Of a stretch of DNA of 64,000 nt, positions 16,733 through 24,895 are shown one piece after another. Origin of the DNA: Marivita hallyeonensis (GTDB lineage Bacteria > Pseudomonadota > Alphaproteobacteria > Rhodobacterales > Rhodobacteraceae); the NCBI RefSeq assembly GCF_900129875.1, contig NZ_FQXC01000001.1, positions 868,001 to 932,000 of the forward strand, given 5' to 3'. Both the position numbers and the translations under genes were made by a program. Every line of letters begins with the position of its first letter. Within the stretch, counting starts at the first letter, position 1. The notes under the pieces were generated by a model. The model was not told the origin of the DNA, did not search any database, and saw only the letters and a list, made by a program, of their open reading frames with translations.

Positions 16733-18460
16733 TTACTGCTGCCAGCTCTGGATCAGTTCGTCATAGGAGACGGTGATCGGCTGTTCGTCCTCGTTCTCGA
16801 GTTTCGGGAACGGAGCACCCGGCTGCGCAAACCAGTATTCTGCGTCGCGCTCTTCGTTCATGACCGGACCGATGTCGCCCTGAACGCCCGCGCGCTCAAG
16901 CCGTTCGAGCACCGCTTCCTGCGCTTCACAGAGGGCATCAAGCGCTTCCTGAGCGGTCTTCTGACCGGACATCGCATCACCGATGTTCTGCCACCAGAGC
17001 TGCGCCAGACGCGGGTAGTCCGGGACATTGGTGCCTGTCGGCGACCAGGCCACACGGGCTGGCGAGCGGTAGAATTCGATCAGACCACCCAGGCGCGGCG
17101 CGCGTTCGGTGAAGTGATCGGAGTTGATGGTGGACTCGCGGATGAAGGTCAGGCCGACGTCCGACTTCTTCAGATCGACGGTCTTCGACGTGACGAACTG
17201 CGCGTAAAGCCATGCGGCTTTGGCACGATCCTCGGGTGTCGACTGCATCAGTGTCCACGAACCTGCGTCCTGGTAGCCGACCTTCTGGCCTTCTTTCCAG
17301 TACGACCCGTGCGGAGACGGCGCCATACGCCACTTCGGCGTGCCGTCTTCATTCAGAACGGCGGCGGCACCGTCACCGACCATGTCGGCGGTAAAGGCGG
17401 TGTACCAGAACATCTGTTGCGCGATCTGACCTTGCGCCGGGACCGGACCGGCCTCGGAGAAGGTCATGCCTGCAGCTGTCGGCGGCGAGTACTTCTGCAG
17501 CCACTCGATCGCCTTGTTCACCGCGTAAACGGCGGCTGGTGAGTTGGTCGCGCCACCGCGTGCCACACAGGAGCCAACCGGCTGCGAGTTTTCATTGACG
17601 CGGATGCCCCATTCATCGACCGGCAGGCCGTTCGGTTCACCCACGTCTCCCATACCAGCCATCGACATCCATGCGTCGGTGTAGCGCCAGCCAAGTGACG
17701 GGTCTTTCTTGCCGTAGTCCATGTTGCCGTAGATATCGCCTTCGATCCCCATATGGCTCAGGTCGCGGCCCGTGAAGAACTCGGCAATATCTTCATACGC
17801 CGACCAGTTCACCGGAACGCCAAGCTCGTAGCCAAACTCTGCCTGGAAATCCTGCATGTTCTTTTCATCGGTGAACATGTCGTAGCGGAACCAGTAAAGG
17901 TTCGCGAATTGCTGGTCGGGCAGCTGGTAGAGTTTGCCATCCGGACCAGTGGTGAACTGAAGACCGATGAAGTCATCGAGATCCAGCGTCGGAAGGGTCA
18001 CGTCCGCGCCTTCGCCTGCCATCCAGTCGGTCAGGTTGCGTACCTGCTGATACCGCCAATGTGTGCCGATCAGGTCGGAGTCGTTGACATAGGCGTCATA
18101 GATGTTCTCACCCGTTTGCATCTGGGTCTGCAAACGTTCGACCACGTCGCCTTCGCCGATCAGGTCGTGCGTGACCTGGATACCGGTGATCGCGCTGAAG
18201 GCCGGGGCAAGAACCTGGCTTTCGTATTCATGCGTGGTGATCGTTTCCGACACGACCGAGATTTCCATGCCCTGGAACGGTGCAGCGGCGTCGACGAACC
18301 ACTGCATCTCGGCTTCCTGTTCCTCGCGCGTGAGCGTCGACAGGCCCGCGATTTCGTTGTCGAGGAATTCCATCGCGGCATCCATGTCCGCGAAGGCGGG
18401 CGAGGTCAGCAGCCCCGCCACCACGGCCAGCGCCGAGGTTGATTTGAGTGATAAGTGCAT
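16733..18460 (-). CDS. glpV: ABC transporter substrate-binding protein, GlpV type
   Basis: 575 residues with a signal peptide (cleavage near SPAFA|DM). Unusually long for a family-1 sugar-binding protein; its length and place in the set of six genes match GlpV, the periplasmic glycerol-binding component of the GlpSTPQUV importer known from Rhizobium. Recognisable stretches are LAPAFSAITGIQVTHDLIGEGDVVERL and DGKLYQLPDQQFANLYWFRYDMFTDE. It is the last transporter gene of a leftward operon. Glycerol as substrate is inferred from homology; another polyol is possible because no glpK or glpD is seen here. Confidence 0.82.
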   Translation of the reverse strand: MHLSLKSTSALAVVAGLLTSPAFADMDAAMEFLDNEIAGLSTLTREEQEAEMQWFVDAAAPFQGMEISVVSETITTHEYESQVLAPAFSAITGIQVTHDLIGEGDVVERLQTQMQTGENIYDAYVNDSDLIGTHWRYQQVRNLTDWMAGEGADVTLPTLDLDDFIGLQFTTGPDGKLYQLPDQQFANLYWFRYDMFTDEKNMQDFQAEFGYELGVPVNWSAYEDIAEFFTGRDLSHMGIEGDIYGNMDYGKKDPSLGWRYTDAWMSMAGMGDVGEPNGLPVDEWGIRVNENSQPVGSCVARGGATNSPAAVYAVNKAIEWLQKYSPPTAAGMTFSEAGPVPAQGQIAQQMFWYTAFTADMVGDGAAAVLNEDGTPKWRMAPSPHGSYWKEGQKVGYQDAGSWTLMQSTPEDRAKAAWLYAQFVTSKTVDLKKSDVGLTFIRESTINSDHFTERAPRLGGLIEFYRSPARVAWSPTGTNVPDYPRLAQLWWQNIGDAMSGQKTAQEALDALCEAQEAVLERLERAGVQGDIGPVMNEERDAEYWFAQPGAPFPKLENEDEQPITVSYDELIQSWQQ

Positions 18461-18533
18461 AAAGTCCTCCCGTTTTAGACTTCTGTTATGGGCCTTGGCC
18501 TTTGATGACCTCTTGCCCCGAGTTGCCTGGCCC

Positions 18534-18806
18534 TCAGACGTATCTGAAGACCAAAACAGCGTAGACGGCGCAGACCGCCAGCGCCCACCACTGGGCGAGG
18601 TCGGTCAGGCCGAGCCATGCGATATTGATGAAGGCTGATCCCAACAGCGTGATGAACAGCCGATCCCCCCGCGTCGTCTCGATCCGCAACACACCGACGC
18701 GCGGCGTCTCGGGATACTTGATCGCAAGGATCGTGAAGGTGATGAGCAGCGACGCGATCACGAGAAAAAAGATCGCCGTCGGCCATGTCCATGCCATCCA
18801 GTCCAT
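18534..18806 (-). CDS. glpU: DUF2160 small membrane protein (GlpU type)
   Basis: 90 residues with two membrane segments (about 10-30 and 50-72) and a short basic loop between (KYPETPRVGVLRIETTRGDR). This is the DUF2160 protein encoded in GlpSTPQUV loci; its exact role in transport is not established. It starts at the stop of the preceding permease gene and is followed after about 70 bases by glpV, as in the Rhizobium order S-T-P-Q-U-V. Confidence 0.82.
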   Translation of the reverse strand: MDWMAWTWPTAIFFLVIASLLITFTILAIKYPETPRVGVLRIETTRGDRLFITLLGSAFINIAWLGLTDLAQWWALAVCAVYAVLVFRYV

Positions 18807-19699
18807 TACACCCTCCCGAGGGCAAAGCCCTTCGCGATGTAGTTGCGCACGAAGTAGATCACCAAGGCGCCCGGAATGATTGTCAGCACGCCCGCCGCCG
18901 CCAGCACGCCCCAGTCGATGCCCGATGCGCCTTGGGTCCGGCTCATCGTGGCGGCGATGGGTTTTGCATCATCGGCCGTCAAGGTGCGGGACAGGAGAAG
19001 CTCCACCCACGAAAACATGAAGCAGAAGAACGCAGCAACGCCGATGCCCGACGCGATGAGCGGCATGAAGATCTTCACGAAGAACCGCCCGAAGGAATAG
19101 CCGTCGATATAGGCGGTCTCGTCGATCTCTTTCGGTACGCCGCGCATGAAGCCTTCGAGGATCCACACGGCCAGCGGCACGTTGAACAGGCAGTGCGCCA
19201 GAGCGACCGCAATGTGCGTGTCGAAGAGACCAACCGACGAATAAAGCTGGAAGAAAGGCAAGGCGAAGACCGCGGGTGGCGCCATCCGGTTGGTCAGCAG
19301 CCAGAAGAACAAGTGCTTGTCGCCCATGAAATGATAGCGCGAAAACGCGTAGGCCGCCGGCAGCGCCACTGCAAGAGAGATCACCGTGTTGATCATCACG
19401 TAGATGAGCGAGTTGATGTAGCCCATGTACCACGCCGGATCGGTGAAGATCGTGACGTAATTCTGGATCGTCGGATCGGCCGGGATCAACGTGAAGGACG
19501 ACACGATCTCGGCATTCGTCTTGAAGCTCATGTTGATGAGCCAATAGATCGGCAGAAACAGGAACAGCAGGTAGAGCACCATCACCACGGTCGACCCGCT
19601 CGGCCGGAACCGTTTGCCGGTGGTTGCCCGTGCCTGTGTTGCTGTCACTTTTCCAGGGATCGAGGCCGCTCCGGGCGCGGCTGGGCTGGCATCCGACAT
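18806..19699 (-). CDS. glpQ: ABC transporter permease (GlpQ type)
   Basis: 297 residues, MalG-like permease with about six membrane segments. The EAA coupling loop is EGFMRGVPKEIDETAYIDGYSFGRFFVKIFMPLIASG. A proline/alanine-rich cytoplasmic N-terminus of about 35 residues precedes the first segment. The gene shares one base with the stop of the upstream permease gene. Confidence 0.85.
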   Translation of the reverse strand: MSDASPAAPGAASIPGKVTATQARATTGKRFRPSGSTVVMVLYLLFLFLPIYWLINMSFKTNAEIVSSFTLIPADPTIQNYVTIFTDPAWYMGYINSLIYVMINTVISLAVALPAAYAFSRYHFMGDKHLFFWLLTNRMAPPAVFALPFFQLYSSVGLFDTHIAVALAHCLFNVPLAVWILEGFMRGVPKEIDETAYIDGYSFGRFFVKIFMPLIASGIGVAAFFCFMFSWVELLLSRTLTADDAKPIAATMSRTQGASGIDWGVLAAAGVLTIIPGALVIYFVRNYIAKGFALGRV

Positions 19700-20574
19700 C
19701 AGCGGCCCTCCCGTTTGTCTAGGTTCGTCATGACAGTGTAGAACACCCAGCTGATGAGCAGGATCACAAGGAAATACATGATCGAGAACGCCGCAGCCGG
19801 ACCAAGGTCGAACTGACCCAAGGCCATCTTCACAAGGTCAATGGACAGGAACGTGGTCGAACTGCCGGGGCCACCGCCGGTCACGACGAAGGGCTCGGTG
19901 TAGATCATGAAGCTATCCATGAAACGCAGCAGCACGGCGATCAGCAACACGCCTGCCATCTTTGGGAGTTCGATGTATCGGAACACCGCCCAACGGCTGG
20001 CCTGATCGATCTTGGCTGCCTGATAATAGGCCTGCGGAATGGATTGAAGTCCGGCATACGCCAGTAGCGCCACGAGCGATGTCCAGTGCCACACGTCCAT
20101 GACGATCACAGTGATCCACGCGTCAAACGGGTCTTGAGTGTAGTTGTAGTCAATCCCCAACGCCGCCAGCGTCCCGCCCAACAGGCCGATATCGACGCGC
20201 CCGAAGACCTGCCAAATGGTGCCGACCACGTTCCACGGGATCAGCAACGGCAGGGCCATGAGCACGAGGCAAACCGACACCCAGACGCCCTTTTTGGGCA
20301 TCGACAGGGCCACCAGAATGCCCAGCGGGATTTCGATAGCCAGGATGATGCCCGAGAAGATCAGCTGCCGCTGAAGAGCGCCCCACATCCGGTCATCTTC
20401 GAGAAGCTCCTCGAACCAGGTGAGGCCCGCCCAAAAGAACTGGTTGTTGCCGAAGCTGTCCTGCACCGAATAGTTGACGACGGTCATCAGCGGGATCACC
20501 GCCGAAAACGCCACCAGCACGAGAACCGGCAAGACAAGAAACCAGGCTTTCTGATTGACGGTCTTTTCCATCAC
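19699..20574 (-). CDS. glpP: ABC transporter permease (GlpP type)
   Basis: 291 residues, MalF-like permease with about six membrane segments. The coupling loop reads LQSIPQAYYQAAKIDQASRWAVFRYIELPKM. It overlaps the upstream ATPase gene by four bases (ATGA), so the two are translationally coupled. Confidence 0.85.
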   Translation of the reverse strand: MMEKTVNQKAWFLVLPVLVLVAFSAVIPLMTVVNYSVQDSFGNNQFFWAGLTWFEELLEDDRMWGALQRQLIFSGIILAIEIPLGILVALSMPKKGVWVSVCLVLMALPLLIPWNVVGTIWQVFGRVDIGLLGGTLAALGIDYNYTQDPFDAWITVIVMDVWHWTSLVALLAYAGLQSIPQAYYQAAKIDQASRWAVFRYIELPKMAGVLLIAVLLRFMDSFMIYTEPFVVTGGGPGSSTTFLSIDLVKMALGQFDLGPAAAFSIMYFLVILLISWVFYTVMTNLDKREGR

Positions 20575-21659
20575 GCGGCCTCCTGACCTGTCGGCGCAAC
20601 GCGCCAGTCATTCTGGTAGACATTCACATGCGCCGGATCGAACAAGACGCGGGTCATGTCGGCGCCGATCTCATGTCCTTCGGGCACGATCACGTTGATC
20701 GGGCTTCCGAAGTAATCCGCACGCACGATCTTGTGCCGCCCGACATCTTCAACGCGCCGCACATTCACGGGCAGTCCATCGGGCGCATCGGTCAATCTTA
20801 CGAATTCGGGGCGCACGCCGATTTCGACCTTGCCGTCGAGTGCCGGGTACGCGCCCGCAAGACCGATCTCTCCGTTGTCCAAAGCCGCACGACGCCCTTC
20901 AACGCGGGCGCGCAGCACGTTCATGCCCGGCGAGCCGATGAAGTAGCCAACGAAGGTGTGCTCGGGCGTCTCGAATAGCTCTTCCGGAGTGCCCATTTGC
21001 ACAACGCGCCCATCGTACATGACAACCACCTTATCGGCAAAAGTCAGAGCCTCCGTCTGGTCATGTGTCACATAAATCATCGTGTGGCCGAACTGCTGGT
21101 GCAGCTCCTTCAGCTGCGTCCGCAGGGCCCACTTCATGTGAGGATCGATAACCGTCAAAGGCTCATCGAACAGGATCGCATTGACGTCTTCCCGAACCAT
21201 ACCGCGACCGAGCGAGATTTTTTGCTTTGCGTCGGCAGTAAGACCGCGCGCGCGGTGGTCAAGTTCGACTTCCATCCCGATCATCTGTCCGATCGTCTGG
21301 ACACGTTGACGAATGTAATCCGCCGGCGCGCCGCGATTTTTGAGCGGGAACGCAAGGTTCTCGCGCACGGTCATCGTGTCGTACACCACCGGAAACTGGA
21401 ACACCTGCGCGATGTTGCGTTCCGTCGTGGTCATGTGGGTGACGTCAGTATCCCCGAACAGGATCTGCCCTTCGGACGGTTCAAGCAATCCGGAGATGAT
21501 GTTGAGCAGGGTGGACTTTCCGCACCCGGACGCGCCGAGCAGCGCGTAGGCCTCCCCGTCGTTCCAGACGTGGTTCATTTCTTTCAGCGCCCAGTCTTCC
21601 TCCGATGTCGGCTTCGGGAAGTAGGAATGCGCAAGGTTCGAAAGCGTGATCTTGGCCAT
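20571..21659 (-). CDS. glpT: ABC transporter ATPase with degenerate signature motif (GlpT type)
   Basis: 362 residues, MalK/UgpC-like with a C-terminal OB-type regulatory domain. Walker A GASGCGKST (43-51), Walker B ILFDEP and H-loop YVTHD (H199) are intact, but the ABC signature expected as LSGGQ reads LTADAKQ at 140-146. Its partner GlpS has the opposite pattern, so the two form an asymmetric pair (see findings). It is encoded 10 bases after glpS. Confidence 0.85.
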   Translation of the reverse strand: MAKITLSNLAHSYFPKPTSEEDWALKEMNHVWNDGEAYALLGASGCGKSTLLNIISGLLEPSEGQILFGDTDVTHMTTTERNIAQVFQFPVVYDTMTVRENLAFPLKNRGAPADYIRQRVQTIGQMIGMEVELDHRARGLTADAKQKISLGRGMVREDVNAILFDEPLTVIDPHMKWALRTQLKELHQQFGHTMIYVTHDQTEALTFADKVVVMYDGRVVQMGTPEELFETPEHTFVGYFIGSPGMNVLRARVEGRRAALDNGEIGLAGAYPALDGKVEIGVRPEFVRLTDAPDGLPVNVRRVEDVGRHKIVRADYFGSPINVIVPEGHEIGADMTRVLFDPAHVNVYQNDWRVAPTGQEAA

Positions 21660-21669
21660 GGTCTACTCC

Positions 21670-22758
21670 TCAGGCCGCGAGCGCGTAAGAGGCGGCCGCT
21701 GCAAGCGAGCCATCCTCGGTGAAGGTGTAGACATGCGATGGGTCGAGATAGACCGTGATCTCGGAGCCAAGTCGCAGATCGCGCACGCCGTGGACGAGGC
21801 CCACCCACCGGTCTCCGTGGTGGTCGAGGTGAATGAAGGTCTCCGATCCGGTGATTTCGGTCACGGCAACCGTGCAGGTGAATTTCAGCGCGGCATCGGT
21901 ATGCTGGTCAATCTCGAGGTGGTTTGGCCGGAACCCGGCGACGTAACGCCCGTCCTCAAGCGCCGCGAGGCGACCCGAGACTTCGGCGCTTTGCCCGTCG
22001 CCAAACATAAGCTTCGTGCCGGCCTTCGCGATTTCCAGAAAGTTCATCGGCGGATCGGAAAAAACCCGTGCCGTCGTCGCGTCCTTTGGCTGCCGGTAGA
22101 CCTCTGGCGTGGGCCCGAATTGGGTCACCCGGCCTTCCCACAGTGTCGCGGTATTGCCGCCGAGAAGCAGCGCTTCTTCCGGTTCTGTCGTGGCGTAGAC
22201 GAAGATCGATCCCGACTCCTCGAAAATCTTCGGGATCTCGACCCGCAATTCCTCGCGCAGTTTGTAGTCGAGGTTCGCGAGCGGTTCATCCAACAGGACC
22301 AGTCCGGCGTTTTTCACCAGCGCGCGCGCCAACGCGCAGCGTTGCTGTTGACCGCCGGACAACTCGAGTGGCTTGCGGTCCAGCAAGGGCGACAATTTCA
22401 TGAGGTCCGCCGTCTTTTTGACCGCGGCATCGATCTCGGACGCGGACATGCCCAGCAGCCGCATCGGCGAGGCGATATTGTCGTAGACACTCATCGACGG
22501 GTAGTTGATGAATTGCTGGTAGACCATGGCGACACCGCGGTCCTGAACCCGCATTCCGGTGACGTCCTCACCGTTCCAGATCACGTTGCCAGTGGCAGGC
22601 ACGTCCAGACCCGCCATCAAACGCATCAAAGAGGTCTTGCCGGACAGGGTTGGTCCCAGCAGCACGTTCATTGTGCCGCTTTCGAGCGTCAGGTCGGTCG
22701 GATAAATATGCGTCGCACCATCGACAGTCTTCGACACGCCCCTGAGTTCCAATCCCAT
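21670..22758 (-). CDS. glpS: ABC transporter ATPase lacking the H-loop histidine (GlpS type)
   Basis: 362 residues, MalK/UgpC-like. Walker A GPTLSGKTS (K41), signature LSGGQQQR (133-140) and Walker B LVLLDEP with catalytic E158 are normal. The switch histidine, expected in a YVTHD motif, is replaced: YATTEP has Thr at 191. It opens the six-gene transporter operon; the 700 bases upstream have no recognisable gene. Glycerol specificity is inferred from synteny with glpSTPQUV. Confidence 0.85.
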   Translation of the reverse strand: MGLELRGVSKTVDGATHIYPTDLTLESGTMNVLLGPTLSGKTSLMRLMAGLDVPATGNVIWNGEDVTGMRVQDRGVAMVYQQFINYPSMSVYDNIASPMRLLGMSASEIDAAVKKTADLMKLSPLLDRKPLELSGGQQQRCALARALVKNAGLVLLDEPLANLDYKLREELRVEIPKIFEESGSIFVYATTEPEEALLLGGNTATLWEGRVTQFGPTPEVYRQPKDATTARVFSDPPMNFLEIAKAGTKLMFGDGQSAEVSGRLAALEDGRYVAGFRPNHLEIDQHTDAALKFTCTVAVTEITGSETFIHLDHHGDRWVGLVHGVRDLRLGSEITVYLDPSHVYTFTEDGSLAAAASYALAA

Positions 22759-23465
22759 ACGCTTCTCTCCCTAGCGGGTCATCGCCATCTGCGCAGCGTC
22801 AGCCCGTCTTCGTCTTTTTTCTTGTTGTACGCGACCTTGCCGTCTTCAGTCTCGCAGTCGGCGCCTGCTGTGTGCATCAACCGGCAGATCTTCGCCCACC
22901 AATGAAGCGCCGCAAAGCAGTTCGCCACGCGGCAGTAATGGATTTCCTGTAAACTGGCATTCGGGCATAAACCCAATCCTCCCTCGCCAGCAACCTTGCG
23001 CACATCTTTTCGTTTGTCAAAGGGATGCCTTCAATTTCTTTCGCTTTTGATGGAGAGCTATGGGATTACGCGGTGATACGCGAAAATTTTGGGCTGGATC
23101 CAGGATTCCGAAAGAAAACGAAAATCCGAGCTGCGATTCGAAGTTACCGGCACAACCCGATCCCTGGATTTTGCTGGAGGCCTGGCGACTGGCCCTTCAA
23201 GTTCGGCAGCTAACCTCTCGATTTCTGACCCCATCGACGTAGGCGCACACTCCCCCGATATCTGGGAGCCTGCTCAACCCCGTCGCGTCCCGCGTCGTCC
23301 GTCATTCGGATTGGAAGATTTGTTTAGCCAGTTCGAGAGTCACAAGCGCTCAACTGAGACGCCCATTTACGCTCAATAGTAGACGGCTCACTCGCGTAAT
23401 CGGAAAGTGTCTTGGACGGGGCTACTGCAAGTCAGGAACTCGCTTCGCATGTGGTTTTACGTAAT
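22759..23465. other. Gene-poor 0.7-kb gap upstream of the glp-type operon
   Basis: No open frame here resembles a known protein; short frames on both strands (for example 22779-23003 minus, 23089-23379 plus) have no family features. On the minus strand, CATCCCTTTGACAAACGAAAAG contains a possible -35 (TTGACA) and two similar A-rich boxes (AAAGCGAAAG, AAACGAAAAG) about 30 bases apart near 23006-23050. These are in the right place for a DeoR/GlpR-type regulator of the glp-type operon, but the match is weak. The gap could also hold a decayed gene. Confidence 0.35.
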
Positions 23466-23539
23466 TGGAGGCGAGTACCGGAATCGAACCGGTGTACACG
23501 GATTTGCAATCCGCTGCGTCACCACTCCGCCAACTCGCC
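23466..23539 (-). tRNA. tRNA-Cys (anticodon GCA)
   Basis: On the minus strand the 7-bp acceptor stem GGCGAGT/ACTCGCC encloses a D arm (GGCGGAGTGG region), the anticodon loop with GCA (GGATT-GCA-AATCC), and a T arm GGTTCGATTCC. The discriminator base U is followed by an encoded CCA. Length is 74 bases including CCA. Confidence 0.95.
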
Positions 23540-23648
23540 GCCCCGGTGTGGTAAAAGTGACTTAGATGATCCTCCGAGGCCACGCAAGGCCTGCTGTGGG
23601 TCACTGGCTGTGCCATCCACCGCTCGGCCTACCGACCTTTATCCTGCA

Positions 23649-23683
23649 GGGGCGAGGTGTCGAGAGACGACAGGTCTCGCCCC
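23649..23683. other. Nested hairpin downstream of galU
   Basis: Outer stem GGGGCGAG/CTCGCCCC (23649-23656 with 23676-23683) and inner stem TGTCG/CGACA (23658-23662 with 23668-23672) around a 5-base loop. It begins about 9 bases after the galU stop on the minus strand. No T-run follows on that strand, so factor-independent termination is doubtful; transcript stabilisation is possible. Confidence 0.45.
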
Positions 23684-23691
23684 AAAGTTTT

Positions 23692-24582
23692 CTATGCGGC
23701 CAACACGGCGCTATGCGGTGTGGTGAACTCTGCCAGGACTTCTGCGTAGTCGGGGTCTGCCGACGCCAATTCGAGCGTGGCGCGGAGCATGCCGGCTTTG
23801 GAGCCGCAGTCGAAGCGGGTGCCGGAGAAACGGAAACCGGCAAGACCGACGTTGGCACTGCCGCGGGCGATGGCGTCGGTGAGCTGAATCTCTCCACCCG
23901 CGCCGGGTTCTTGCGTTGCGAGGCTGTCGAAGATTGAACCGTCAAGCACGTAGCGGCCGACGACCGCATCTTGCGACGGCGTATTGGAAGGGTCGGGCTT
24001 TTCGACCATGCCGTCGGCATAGACGAGTTGGCCATCGTGCGACGTGACCGAGAGGATGCCGTATTTGCTGGTTTCCTCCGGCGCCACGGTCATGGTCGCC
24101 ACCATATGCCCGGCCCGCGCGCTGTGATAGGCATCGATCATTTCGGCCAGACATGGTTTTCCGAGGATGAGGTCATCCGGCAGGATGACGGCCACGGGGC
24201 CGGGAAGCACGTGATCGCGCGCACAGAGAACGGCGTGGCCGAGACCAAGGGGTTCGTCCTGCATGGTGAAAACGGCATCGTCTTCTTCCGGGCAGAGCGC
24301 GGTTTCCTTGAGGTTGCGCGCCAGTTTTGCTTTGCCGCGGGCCTTGAGCTCTGCGCGAAGGCGGGCGTCATCCATGACATAGCGTTCGATCGCTGACTTG
24401 GAGGGATGGCTGACGAACACCATGCGTTCAATCCCGGCGGCCTGTGCCTCGTCGATGGCGTATTGAATGAGCGGCGTATCAATCACCGGCAGCAGCTCTT
24501 TCGGGGTGGCTTTGGTCGCCGGAAGAAACCGGGTCCCCATTCCGGCAACCGGGAAAATGGCAGTCCGCACGGGCGCGATCAT
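23692..24582 (-). CDS. galU: UTP-glucose-1-phosphate uridylyltransferase
   Basis: 296 residues. Makes UDP-glucose from glucose-1-phosphate and UTP in the cytoplasm. The N-terminal nucleotide-binding block PVAGMGTRFLPATKATPKE and the following LLPVIDTPLIQYAIDEA are diagnostic for bacterial GalU; PDDLILGK and VEKP also fit. The ATG at 24582 is preceded by AAGGAGG, so longer forms starting near 24642 are rejected. It is divergent from the glucosylglycerol gene set. UDP-glucose feeds polysaccharide synthesis; GgpS enzymes use ADP-glucose, so a direct link is not assumed. Confidence 0.93.
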   Translation of the reverse strand: MIAPVRTAIFPVAGMGTRFLPATKATPKELLPVIDTPLIQYAIDEAQAAGIERMVFVSHPSKSAIERYVMDDARLRAELKARGKAKLARNLKETALCPEEDDAVFTMQDEPLGLGHAVLCARDHVLPGPVAVILPDDLILGKPCLAEMIDAYHSARAGHMVATMTVAPEETSKYGILSVTSHDGQLVYADGMVEKPDPSNTPSQDAVVGRYVLDGSIFDSLATQEPGAGGEIQLTDAIARGSANVGLAGFRFSGTRFDCGSKAGMLRATLELASADPDYAEVLAEFTTPHSAVLAA

Positions 24583-24895
24583 TGAAGGCCTCCTTTTCAT
24601 TTGCTTCCTCAAAGGGTCTATGTTTGCGACTGCGGAAGTCAAAAAACGACAGGTGCATGTCGCTTACCGAACATATTGGCGCCTAATTTTTGGGCGAACG
24701 CGCATGTTTCTGCACATGCGAAAGGCAGAATGGCCAGGCGGAGGCTGATTTGATGGCCTTGCTTGCGGACCTGACGCCCCCCGAGTTGACCTGCGCAGTG
24801 CGCGATGCATGTTTCGCGACATGTTTGGTCTGTAAGCGACACTTTTCGTACCGCAGCCGGGAACTCTTTGGCGTCCCAAACTTTACCTTGTGAGA
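24583..24895. promoter_or_regulatory. Divergent promoter region with GCATGT-N6-ACATG dyads
   Basis: Between galU and gpsA. Two dyads of the same form occur: CGCATGT-N6-ACATGCG at 24701-24720 and TGCATGT-N6-ACATGTT at 24806-24825; another TGCATGT lies at 24654. The ends of the segment carry a perfect 10-bp inverted repeat, TGTCGCTTAC at 24658-24667 and GTAAGCGACA at 24832-24841. Small frames here (such as 24690-24893) have no family match. The dyads could be operators for the osmolyte operon. Confidence 0.5.

Noticed and set aside
22779-23003. 74-residue minus-strand frame upstream of glpS
   Set aside because: Composition and sequence show no domain or signal; it probably is leader or gap DNA.
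23089-23379. 96-residue plus-strand frame before the tRNA
   Set aside because: No recognisable family and no good start; kept only as part of the described gap.
23649-23683. galU hairpin as a factor-independent terminator
   Set aside because: Strong stem, but no T-run on the galU strand, so listed only as a hairpin.
24690-24893. Cysteine-containing 67-residue frame before gpsA
   Set aside because: No ribosome site, overlaps the dyads, no family features.
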